Source of the DNA: Haberlea rhodopensis
Lineage: Eukaryota > Streptophyta > Magnoliopsida > Lamiales > Gesneriaceae
DNA length: 64,000 bases
NCBI GenBank assembly: GCA_907163345.1
Contig: CAJQUN010000061.1
Span: 1,550,001-1,614,000 of the forward strand
Direction: 5' to 3'
This document shows positions 1 to 9,706 of the stretch, piece by piece. Position 1 is the first letter of the stretch. Every line of letters begins with the position of its first letter. A program made the position numbers and the translations under genes. The notes beneath the pieces are model-generated. The model was not told the origin of the DNA. It did no database searches and saw only the letters and a program-made list of their open reading frames with translations.

Positions 1-11
1 CGTGACAAAAG

Positions 12-618
12 CTATGGAATGTAACGTGTTTCAAAGTTTTTCAAACCAGGCTCTAGGGGCTTGTTTAATCCCATAGATTGCTTTATGTAGCCTGCAGACA
101 AGAGAGGATGTAGTGCCTTGTACTCCGAAGCCCGAAGGTTGGTGCATATACACCAATTCATTGAGTGGTCCGTTAAAAATGCATTATTAACGTCTAGTTG
201 TTGAATGAGCCAACCTCGTGAGCTAGCAATTGTTAAAACCACATGGATGGTAGTTGGTTTTATACCGGGACTAAATGTCTTAGTGTAGTCTAATCCCGAA
301 GTTTGAGAATATCGTTTGGCCACAAGATGCGCCTTGTGCCAAGCAATGGTACACCCGGATTTGTCTTGATCCACATGCAAACAATTGTGGAACATTTGGA
401 GGTGTAGCCTCTAGAGACCATGTTTGATTTTGTAGAAGAGCCTGATACTCAATATTCATCGGTTTGCACCAATCTGAATTTTGTTGTGCTTCTTTGAGAG
501 TCTGTGGTTCATGAGTGGCAGAGATACTAACAGTCAATATTTTGGGCTTATGAATACCTGCTTTAGCTCTTATAATCATGGGATGCACATTCCCACGGGT
601 TGGAGAGGTCATATCCAC
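12..618 (-). pseudogene. Ale/Retrofit-like copia reverse transcriptase, decayed 5' part
   Basis: Minus-strand remnant of a Ty1/copia polyprotein: the linker before reverse transcriptase and the first RT motifs. Visible are a segment around the residues NQTWSLEATPP (start of RVT_2), AHLVAKRYSQTSGLDYTKTFSP (RT motif region, given only as a landmark of the family) and QLDVNNAFL, which carries the first catalytic Asp. The reading frame changes at least once (about 280-400), so it cannot make protein. The rest of RT, RNase H and the 3' LTR would lie left of the window. It continues rightwards as the protease/gag fragment at 645-1622 and, beyond the younger insertion, at 8280-8848. Family type is by pattern recognition; the decay is seen directly. 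Confidence 0.8.
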
Positions 619-644
619 TTCATGAGGAACATTAGACTCAGAAT

Positions 645-1622
645 TTATGGGAGAAGTGGGTAAGAGGGTAGAGTACTAATACGAGCCGAATCTGAGACTA
701 ATGAAGAGGGTACAAGAGGACTAATTTGGAAAATCATGGCTACTAGATGACTTTGACGTAGAGAAGCTGGAATGAAGACAAGTTGCTGAATGAGTTGAGG
801 CTTCAACTGGTTTTTCAAGCTAGAATTTTTAGAGACCATCATGCAAATTCCCTTTGAGTAGAGTGGCTCTGCTTGGTCCTTCACAAGACAGAAACTAGGA
901 TGAAACTCAAAGAAAACTCGATTATCATGGGCAAATTTGCTAACACTGAGAAGATTTTTAGTGATGCAAGGAACATGTAGAAGATTTCTTAAAATAAAAG
1001 GACGTGAAGAACGAGAGCAACTAAGATTAGTGTAGCCTACATGAGAGATGGACAAATCTTCTCTATTTCCAACATGCACCTTACCATTCCCAGTAAATTC
1101 GGAACCAATGGAAAGACTACCAAGTTCATTCGTAACATGATGAGTGGCTCCAGAGTCTGGGTACCACAAATCTTCAACAGGAGGTTCTGAGTTGGCCATG
1201 GTTGTGAGAGCTGCTGCAGGATGTTGATTTGAATATTGTGGAGGCATCATATTGGAGTTTTGTTGATTGTAATATTGACCTCTTGATTGCCTTTGTGAGG
1301 GAACAAAATCCCTGTCAAATCGATAGTAACATTTCTCCGCAACATGTCCTGTAATGCCACATATTTGGCATGCTGGACGTCTAGATTATTGTGCCAACCA
1401 TGCCTTCCACCTCGATAGTTCCTACCTCTACCTCTGCCATGAGGAAATGTGCCTTGATTTTGAGTCCTGGACTCTGATTTGTTTGAAGAGCCAAAGATAG
1501 TAGAATTGACAGTTGGTGACACTACACCAACATTGCTGGTGTAGGCTTCAATTCTCCCTACATGAGCCATAAAAAGTGCACCTACTTCTGAAACGGTGAA
1601 TCTATCCTGGATGTAACATGAA
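645..1622 (-). pseudogene. Ale/Retrofit-like copia gag C-terminus and protease, integrase deleted
   Basis: Minus-strand continuation of the same polyprotein. A CCHC knuckle (CQICGITGHVAEKC) can be read at about 1334-1375, followed by the retropepsin start WYPDSGATHHVTN (catalytic Asp in DSGA) and the usual downstream LLHVPCITKNLLSVSKF block. After that block the frame runs almost directly into the Ser/Pro-rich linker that normally follows integrase, so the pre-integrase zinc finger and the DDE integrase core are missing: an internal deletion near 690-800. There is a frameshift between the gag tail (1247-1570) and the zinc-knuckle frame. Joined with 8280-8848 across the insertion it forms one gag. 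Confidence 0.8.
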
Positions 1623-1627
1623 CAACC

Positions 1628-2513
1628 TGTTAGGATTATTGGGTTTTAATCATTAAAAGCCCAATATTATTATTAATTTTGTTAATGAGAACAAAATTAT
1701 GGTAAGTTAATTATGAAAGACAATTAGGCTAAAGAAATCCCACATTGAGTAATTGAGGCACTTATGGTTTGTTTATATTGAGATACAAATCATTACAGTG
1801 TAGTTAAGTAGAAAAGATGGGTGCCCCTCGCGCGCCGTCCGTCCGTCCGTCCGCTCGTCTCGCCACGCCCCGCCACGCCTCGCCTCGCGTGTCGCTGCCG
1901 CGAAGGCAGTCCTATCTTTTTACTACTCGGATTTCTGAAATGACTTTTCATATGCCTGACTTTTCATATTCTGCTGAGTATTAAGTTTGAGACTTTTCAC
2001 CTACCTGCAGAATTGATGTCAGATTTAAGTGTGAGACTTAAATCCGAAATGAATATGATGTTAAGTGTTAAGACTTTTCATTTAACCCACTATGCATTGT
2101 CATTTAAGTTGTGGCCTTTGGTAGGCCTGCTGTTGCAGCTATATAAGCTGCTCCAGCCTCATTCTTTATCTCATCCCGAATTTGCATTTGCATATCATAT
2201 CATCTTCTTGAGAGTACTACACACTTCTTAGTGTTCGAGTGAGTCTGTCTGGGTTTCTGCTTCAACCCATACAGAGGTGTTTGGGACGTTGTACCTTGGA
2301 ACTCTCTTGTCCAGGACGCCAGAAGTTGTAGGCGGGCAATTTAGAGTTTACGGGCACACGGTTTACTGTGGCCTCGTCCAACAACAAAGTTTATGCCCAG
2401 TTTATTTAAACTGTTTGTTGTAAGTTTTTATTGTTTCGAGCATTTTATTATAACAGAGTATTTGTGATCTTCTTATGCTTTGTCTATTTGTTTTTAAGAA
2501 AACAGAACCAACA
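1628..2513 (+). repeat. 5' LTR of copia-A
   Basis: 886 bp, starting TGTTAGGATT and ending ACCAACA. A TATA box (TATATAAG) lies at 2140-2147, so transcription should start near 2170-2180. A CG-rich pentamer/tetramer tract sits at about 1838-1905. Positions 2338-2352 are perfectly complementary to 2516-2530, just beyond the LTR. Confidence 0.93.
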
Positions 2514-2530
2514 ATCGTAAACTCTAAATT
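2338..2530 (+). promoter_or_regulatory. 15-nt self-complement at the primer-binding position of copia-A
   Basis: AATTTAGAGTTTACG at 2338-2352, in the R/U5 part of the 5' LTR, is the exact reverse complement of CGTAAACTCTAAATT at 2516-2530, which begins 3 nt after the LTR end, where a primer binding site normally sits. No tRNA-iMet complement is present there. The transcript could fold back on itself at this site. Self-priming is known for Tf1/sushi-type elements; its use here is inference. Confidence 0.55.
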
Positions 2531-2669
2531 TTTTTGTTCTGTTTTATCAAAACTCAGCTTTCATATTTACTTAAGATATTGTTCATCAATTTTTCAAAGG
2601 TTTAAACCTACTGTTTCAAAACTACTTTGATATTATTTGTGCTCTCCTATTTGTGTTCTGTTTTAGCTA

Positions 2670-4196
2670 ATGGCTGACCAGTTTACCCAACCACCTGCTG
2701 TGAATAATGAGATTCCGGTGATCAAAGCTAGCGGTACTGAGGCCGCAATGCCAATTCTGAGAAGTCCAATGCCGTTTTCTCAATTTGAGAAACCGGAAAA
2801 GTTCAAGGGTTCCAACTTTAAACGTTGGCAACAGAAGATGATGTTCTTCCTTACCACCTTGAACTTGACCAGGTTTCTGAAGGAGGAGAAACCGGTGGAG
2901 GACAAAGAGGATCCTCAATCTGCTGTGATAGTTGAGTCTTGGATGAGTGCCGACTACCTTTGTCGTAACTACATACTGAATTCTCTTGACGATGCACTTT
3001 TTAATGTGTATTCCCCCAAGGAGACTGCTAAGAATCTTTGGGAATCGTTAGAGATAAAGTACAAAGTTGACGACGCAGGCGCAAAGAAATTTGTAGCCGG
3101 GCGATTCCATGACTATCGAATGGTAGATGGCAAGAGCGTTGTTGAGCAATGCGAAGAGCTGCAACTGATATATCATGAACTTGCTGCCGAAGGTATGGGG
3201 CTAAATGATGCTCTCCAAGTGGCGATGATGATTGAAAAATTACCGCCATCTTGGAAGGACTTCAAGAGCTACCTAAAGCACAAGCGAAAGATGATGAGTC
3301 TAGAGGATCTTATCAGGAGGCTGCGCATCGAGCAAGACAACCGAAAAGTTGACAAGAAATCATTTGGAATGATTTCCAAGGCCAACATGGTTGAAGTTGG
3401 GGACAACTCCCATGGGAATAAGCGCAAACGTACTTTTGAACCCAAGGGAGATTCTCAGACAAGGAGGTTCACCGGTGACTGTTATGTGTGTGGTAAGCCT
3501 AACCATAAGGCCAAGGACTGCACTCAACGTCAAAACAACTGCACTCAACGTCAAAACAATGACGTTAAGAGGAAGATAGTCCCTTACAAAGGCAAAGGCA
3601 AGAGGCCTGCACATGCCCACATTGCTGAGGACAATCTGAGCTCTGACATGGATGACATGCATCTGAGTGCTGTGGTATCGGAGGTGAATCTTGTTGGAGG
3701 GAACTCCAAGGAATGGTGGGTGGACACTGGGGCTACTCGCCACATTTGCGCCAACAAATGGATGTTTAAGACCTATCAACCGGTGAATGATGAGCACCGC
3801 TACATGGGAAATTCAGCAGTCTCAAAAGTTGAAGGCAAATGGACGGTTGTGCTAAAAATGACTTACGGAAAAGAGTTGACTCTTACCGAGGTGCTCCACG
3901 TGCCAGAGATCCGAAAGAATCTCATCTCCGGAGCAATGCTGAACAAGAAAGGCTTCCGGCTTGTGTTTGAGTCCGACGAAGTCATTCTGTCCAATGGTGG
4001 TATGTTTGTGGGCAAATGCTACTTGGCCAATAACCTCTTCAAGATGAGTGTAATGACTTTAGCTCCTAAGGCTAAATCTAGTGTAGATGTTGAGGTTGAT
4101 GTTAATGCAGCAAATGAGGCTAGCACAAGCAAAAATAATGTAATGACTGTTGCCAATGTGGCTAATAAAACTTTAAAGTTTGATTATTCTTGCTAG
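2670..4196 (+). pseudogene. copia-A gag and protease
   Basis: 508 codons from the ATG at 2670. A UBN2/DUF4219-type gag (FEKPEKFKGSNFKRWQ, then PPSWKDFKSYLKHKRK, residues about 30-230) is followed by a CCHC knuckle (CYVCGKPNHKAKDC, about residue 270), a duplicated short TQRQNN segment and an aspartic protease start WWVDTGATRHIC (about residue 350). The frame ends at TAG 4194-4196. The integrase frame begins again in the same register at 4206, so this TAG is a single in-frame stop, either a nonsense mutation or, less likely, a read-through site. Gag packages the RNA; the protease would cut the polyprotein. Confidence 0.88.
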
Positions 4197-4205
4197 TCTT
4201 TACAT

Positions 4206-5003
4206 TTGTGGCATGGTAGATTAGGACATGTGAATTATAAGTCCTTACAAAGGCTAATGTCTCTTAATCTATTGCCTAAATTTAACATCAATCATAAACA
4301 CAAGTATGAGACTTGTGTAGAGGCCAAATTAACCAAGTCATCATTCCACTCAATTGAGCGAAGCACCGAACCGTTAAACTTGATTCATACAGATGTATGC
4401 GATCTAAAGTATGTACAATCTAGAGGCGGTAAAAATTATTTCATAACATTTATCGATGATTGTACAAGATATTGTTATGTCTACTTAATGAGAAGTAAAG
4501 ACGAAGCAATTGATATGTTCATTCACTATAAGAATGAAGTTGAGAATCAACTTGATAAAAAGATTAAAATTCTTCGAAGTGATCGAGGTGGTGAATATGA
4601 GTCACCATTTGCACAAATATGTGCTGAGAGTGGCATTATTCATCAAACCACTGCGCCTTATTCTCCCGAGCAAAATGATATTGCTGAAAGGAAGAATAGA
4701 ACGCTTAAGGAAATGATGAATGCAATGCTTATAAGTTCCAACTTACCTAGGAATTTGTGGGGAGAAGCTCTGCTTTCCGCCAACTATGTGCTAAACAGAG
4801 TACCACATAAAAAGTTGGATAAAACGCCTTATGAATTGTGGAAAGGTCGTGCACCTAGTTACAAGTTTTTAAGGGTTTGGGGCTGTCTAGCAAAGGTACC
4901 AATTCCTCCTCCTAAATGGACTAGGATAGGACCTAAGACAGTAGATTGTGTATTTATCGGATATGCGCAAGATAATAGTGCCTTTCGTTTTTCTGGTGCA
5001 TAA
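4206..5003 (+). pseudogene. copia-A integrase
   Basis: Same frame as gag-protease after the TAG. It shows the pre-integrase zinc finger (LWHGRLGHVNYKS, then ETCVEAK) and the DDE core: Asp in HTDVCDLKY, Asp in LRSDRGGEYES, Glu in SPEQNDIAERKNRT. The position that usually holds the first Cys of the CxxC pair reads Tyr (KYETC), which should weaken zinc binding. The frame ends at TAA 5001-5003, and the following part of the polyprotein is in another frame, so a 1-nt indel lies in or near the T-run at 4985-4995. Confidence 0.85.
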
Positions 5004-6796
5004 ATCAAATAATGCAGAAATGCTTGTAAATACTATCATTGAGGCTAGGGATGCTTCGTTCTTTGAGAAAATCTTTCCCCACAAAACTCCGACAATGCCT
5101 GAAACCAATGTTGAGAGAAATGTGGGGGATAGAGAATCTCAAGAGAATGTAGAATCGCCTAGACGAAGCAAAAGAGCGAGAAAAGAGAAATCTTTTGGCT
5201 CGGATTTTCTAACATATCTGTTGGAAAAAGATCCGACTACTTTCAAAGAAGCAATGTCTTCAGAAGACTCTGATCTTTGGAAAGAAGCGGTGAACAGTGA
5301 GATAGAATCTATCTTACATAATCATACTTGGGAACTAGTGGATATTCCTACAGGTTGTAAACCACTAGGCCACAAGTGGATCTTCAAGAGGAAGATGAAA
5401 GCTGATGGTACTGTAGATAAGTACAAGGCTAGACTTGTAGTAAAAGGCTACAGACAAACTGAAGGTGTTGATTATTTCGACACATACGCTCCTGTATCCC
5501 GGAAAACGTCTATAAGGTTAATAATTGCATTTGCTGCATTATATAACTTAGAGATCCATCAAATGGATGTTAAAACGGCTTTTCTAAATGGAGAGTTAGA
5601 AGAGGAGGTTTACATGGAACAACCTGAAGGGTTTGTAGTTCCAGGTAAAGAAACGAAGGTGTGTAAACTTGTTAAATCCTTGTATGGATTAAAACAAGCA
5701 CCTAAACAATGGCACGAAAAATTTGATAGCGTCATGCTTTCAAATGGGTTTAAAACAAACCAATGCGATAAGTGTGTCTACGTGAAAGGAGACAATACAA
5801 ACTATGTGATAGTATGTCTATACGTAGATGACATGATAATTGTTGGTAATAACGATAACATCAAAATTACCAAGAAAATGTTGTCACGAAATTTTGAGAT
5901 GAAAGACCTAGGTCTTGCAGATGTGATTCTTGGAATGAAGATCATCAAACATGCAGATGTATATTTTCTCTACCAGGGTCATTATGTCGAAAAGATACTT
6001 GACAAGTTTGACAAGGGAAATAATACCATCGCTAGAACACCTATGGAAGTGGTGTCAAATCTTTGCAAGAATCGCGGAGAAGGTGTGCAACAACTTGAGT
6101 ACTCTAGAGTCATAGGAAGTCTAATGTACCTCATGGATTGCACTAGACCTGATATAGCTAATTCTGTCAATACATTGAGCAGATATACGAGTAATCCCAG
6201 TTATGAGCACTGGAAGGCAGTAGTTCGAGTTCTTAGATATCTAAGATATACTTCTAACTACGGACTACATTATACGAGATACCCAGCAGTAATTGAAGGG
6301 TATTCAGATGCGAATTGGATATCGGACTCCAAAAATATAAAATCTACGAGTGGATATATATTTATAATTGGCGGTGCTGCTATTTCATGGAAATCATGCA
6401 AACAGACATGCATTGCTAGATCAACTATGGAATCTGAGTTCATAGCTTTAGATCTTGCGGTAGAAGAAGCTGATTGGCTTCGGAGTTTCTTGGAGGATAT
6501 TCCAATGTGGTCAAAACTAATGTCACCCATTAGTTTGCACTGTGATAATCGTCAGCTATGGGAAGAGCACATAATAATGTGTATAATGAGAAATCATGAC
6601 ACATTCGTCGGAGACATAAATCCGTGAGAAATTTACTAAAAACCGGTGTCATTTCTTTAGATTATGTGAAGTCTAAAGAAAACATTGCTGACCCATTTAC
6701 GAAAGGTCTGACAAGAGACCGAGTAGAGGTTTCATCGAGGGGAATGGGGTTGAAGCCCATGAAATTGATTTCCAACCATGATGGCAACCCAACCTG
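5004..6796 (+). pseudogene. copia-A reverse transcriptase and RNase H
   Basis: RVT_2-type RT with motifs QMDVKTAFLNG and YVDDMI (catalytic Asp pair), then the copia RNase H with GYSDANW, the STSGYIF block and the ARSTMESEF segment. The open frame covers 4948-6627. A frameshift near 6555 moves the C-terminus (KSVRNLLKTG, then ENIADPFTKGL) to another frame that ends at about 6796. 6797-7347 is 3' untranslated sequence; a short open frame at 6813-7022 there has no recognisable domain. Confidence 0.85.
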
Positions 6797-7357
6797 AATT
6801 GTAAAATCCAATTTGCAGGTTCAATGGGATAACCGAATTGTGGGGGGGATCGAACAAAGCACTCGGGAAATTGAGTTCCTTACCTATTCCTGTGATGAAA
6901 GAGTGATAGACCTGTACTTTGGGAAGGCTGAGCTCATGCTCTTAATGATTCTTCTATCTCGAGATGATAAAGTGGGGTATTACAGGATACTCTTTAGGAG
7001 AAATCACCTATGTCGAATGTGAAGGGGCCGCTTCTATGAGATGACTTGAGGGCTAAATCTCTAGAGCATTCGATGAAACATCCAAGGCAGTCCAGGGCCA
7101 AAATGGACAACAACGAAAGAACCAATAATAGTGTGGAGATGAAGCTGTGTGAGTATTGTTGTCTTGTTATACATAAAACGTCGAACAGTTCAAGGCATCA
7201 CGTCCACTGGTTGACAAGTATATCCGATGATACTTTACTAAGGAAGGTTCAAGGTTAATCACCACCTATCCTGATGCAATGGATTCTCAAAGTACTCTCA
7301 AATCTTCATCTAGGTGCATTGTGTAATTTTTCGCCATATTGCATTCATGTGGGGGAT

Positions 7358-8279
7358 TGTTAGGATTATTGGGTTTTAATCATTAAAAGCCCAATATTAT
7401 TATTAATTTTGTTAATGAGAACAAAATTATGGTAAGTTAATTATGAAAGGCAATTAGGCTAAAGAAATCCCACATTGAGTAATTGAGGCACTTATGGTTT
7501 GTTTATATTGAGATACAAATCATTAGAGTGTAGTTAAGTAGAAAAGATGGGTGCCCCTCGCGCGCCGTCCGTCCGTCGGCTCGGCTCGTCTCGTCTCGAC
7601 TCGACTCGACTCGACTCGCCTCGCCTCGCCTCGCCTCGCCTCGTCGCGTCGCGCGTGTCGCTGCCGCGAAGGCAGTCCTATCTTTTTACTACTCGGATTT
7701 CTGAAATGACTTTTCATATGCCTGACTTTTCATATTCTGCTGAGTATTAAGTTTGAGACTTTTCACCTACCTGCAGAATTGATGTCAGATTTAAGTGTGA
7801 GACTTAAATCCGAAATGAATATGATGTTAAGTGTTGAGACTTTTCATCTAACTCACTATGCATTGTCATTTAAGTTGTGGCCTTTGGTAGGCCTGCTGTT
7901 GCAGCTATATAAGCTGCTCCAGCCTCATTCTTTATCTCATCCCGAATTTGCATTTGCATATCATATCATCTTCTTGAGAGTACTACACACTTCTTAGTGT
8001 TCGAGTGAGTCTGTCTGGGTTTCTGCTTCAACCCATACAGAGGTGTTTGGGACGTTGTACCTTGGAACTCTCTTGTCCAGGACGCCAGAAGTTGTAGGCG
8101 GGCAATTTAGAGTTTACGGGCACACGGTTTACTGTGGCCTCGTCCAACAACAAAGTTTATGCCCAGTTTATTTAAACTGTTTGTTGTAAGTTTTTATTGT
8201 TTCGAGCATTTTATTATAACAGAGTATTTGTGATCTTCTTATGCTTTGTCTATTTGTTTTTAAGAAAACAGAACCAACA
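7358..8279 (+). repeat. 3' LTR of copia-A
   Basis: 922 bp, nearly identical to the 5' LTR apart from a 36-bp longer CG-rich tract (7567-7660: runs of CTCGA then CTCGC) and scattered substitutions. It is preceded by the purine tract TGTGGGGGAT (about 7348-7357), the polypurine tract. CAACC follows at 8280. Confidence 0.93.
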
Positions 8280-8848
8280 CAACCACTGAGTCATATTCAA
8301 GCCCCACACCTCCTAGAATATATAGGATTTGATCATCGTCTAAGACTGGATGACAACAGGCTGCCAACCTTTCATCTTGCTTAAAAAATCCTTCATACTC
8401 ATATTTCCTTTCTTTAAGGTTTGTAGTTGCAATTTATATTGCATTACCCGTGCTTTAGATCTTGTTAACAGGTTTGACACTCGACTCCAGAGTTGAGTTG
8501 AAGTTATGCATCCTATCCTTTGGGCTTCTACACTCTCGCCATCGAAGCAAGAAGAAATGAGAACAACAATTGATCTTGTCGACACCATGTGACAAAGTTT
8601 GGATTGACCTGTTTCGTGCCAAAAACATTAGGAACCCCCTTCCGCGGCAATGGTGGATTGTCCAGAATAAATAAATCCGGCCCTAGTCCTCTAAGATCAT
8701 CTGTTATCTGCAAGTTCCAAAGTAGGTAGTTGTCATCGTTGAGCTTGACATAGTTTATCTGATTAGCTGGATTAATGAGAACAAGGGTAGGTCCTTCGAT
8801 GGGATCAATATGTGCACTGGATTGAGTGCTTGACTTGGCTTCCGCCAT
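8280..8848 (-). pseudogene. Ale/Retrofit-like copia gag N-terminus
   Basis: Gag start of the older minus-strand copia element. The ATG at 8846-8848 opens a frame with the typical block NYVKLNDDNYLLWNLQI (retrotransposon gag N-terminal domain). A second frame at 8340-8588 carries the gag core (QLWSRVSNLLTRSKARVMQ, then MKDFLSKMKG), so there is one frameshift near 8530-8590. The gag reading runs left to 8280 and resumes at 1627 in the same sense (DSVV before, VHVTSRID after), which shows that 1628-8279 was inserted into this gene. Confidence 0.8.
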
Positions 8849-8850
8849 GG

Positions 8851-8863
8851 GCTCTTGATACCA
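8851..8863 (-). promoter_or_regulatory. Primer binding site (tRNA-iMet-like) of the older copia element
   Basis: On the minus strand this reads TGGTATCAAGAGC, one inserted A away from the usual TGGTATCAGAGC complement of initiator-Met tRNA. It lies just upstream of the gag ATG. The 5' LTR should begin at about 8865 and run right; its far end could not be placed. Confidence 0.6.
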
Positions 8864-8865
8864 AG

Positions 8866-9706
8866 TTAGAGTTTGGATTTGAAGAGTAAAAGATGAACAC
8901 GTGTTCAGAGATTTACAGTGATAACTCTATTATTTATAATTACAATGTAAACAAATAAAACAAATATTGTTGTTATGGTTGCCCCTAATAACATAAAATA
9001 TTCTCTGCTAATTAACAGATTAACAAACCACACTAAATTTATATTTCTTTGTGTGGATTGGATCACCGTCTCTTGGGTCAAGACTATTTGCATGTATTCC
9101 TTAACTATTCATATGCGGGGACTGAAGTATAAATATAAGTGTATAATTATAATTATTATAGACAGAAAATTTGTAATGATTGATTGGAAAAGACACATAA
9201 AAATTGCATTATTATAAATGCTCAAATATTAAATAGCTATTCGAAATATAAATTTACTTTCATTTTCTTTTTTTTTTTGGCAAAAAAACTTTCATTCACA
9301 AGAAACCCGTAAAACTGGGCAACTTATTTCAATCCTCGCGAAAAGATTAATGCGAGGCGACTCACACATAACCCAACACTTTACACATTACAATTTTGGT
9401 TATTTGAGAATTTGATCATACATTTGGAATATTTTTTTAAAATACCTTAAATATGTGGTTGCAATATCGTGAAGGATAAGAGCAGCAACAACTCATCCAA
9501 CAATATCTAAATCGTCAAATTTGAGTTTTATGTAAGATAAGAGACGATGTAACAACTTTTAAGTTGTAGATTAAACATATGAATATGTCGATGTTTCAAG
9601 CTTCTAAAAATCAGAGTACAAGTAAAGCCATTTATTTTCAAGACAAGTTATGATAAGATCGTATAAAAATTTAAGCTCAAACTCGAAACCAAGGCCGAGG
9701 AGGTGC
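8866..9706. other. Non-coding stretch beside the BAHD gene
   Basis: AT-rich. The first part should be the 5' LTR of the older copia element. Around 9265-9300 a T-run followed by GGCAAAAAAACTTTCATTC looks, on the minus strand, like the poly(A) end of a LINE or SINE, but neither the element body nor a target duplication could be established. No coding sequence was found. Confidence 0.4.

Larger units (their letters stand above)
1628..8279 (+). mobile_element. Ty1/copia LTR retrotransposon (copia-A), nested in the older copia gag
   Basis: Complete insertion with TG...CA LTRs (1628-2513 and 7358-8279) and a perfect 5-bp target duplication CAACC at 1623-1627 and 8280-8284. Internal order is gag, protease, integrase, RT, RNase H, as in Ty1/copia. 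The coding region is broken by an in-frame TAG at 4194-4196, a frameshift near 4985-5000 and another near 6555, and one zinc-finger Cys of integrase appears to be Tyr, so it is not autonomous now. The two LTRs differ by few substitutions plus a repeat-length change, so insertion was fairly recent. No standard tRNA-iMet primer site follows the 5' LTR (see the self-complement feature). Confidence 0.93.

Noticed and set aside
6813..7258. Two ORFs (69 and 70 codons) after the copia-A RNase H
   Set aside because: They lie in the 3' untranslated part before the polypurine tract and show no known domain.
9265..9400. Possible LINE or SINE 3' end on the minus strand
   Set aside because: Only a T-run and a tail-like phrase are visible. 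A repeated ACTTTCATT nearby is too close and too short to be a convincing target duplication.
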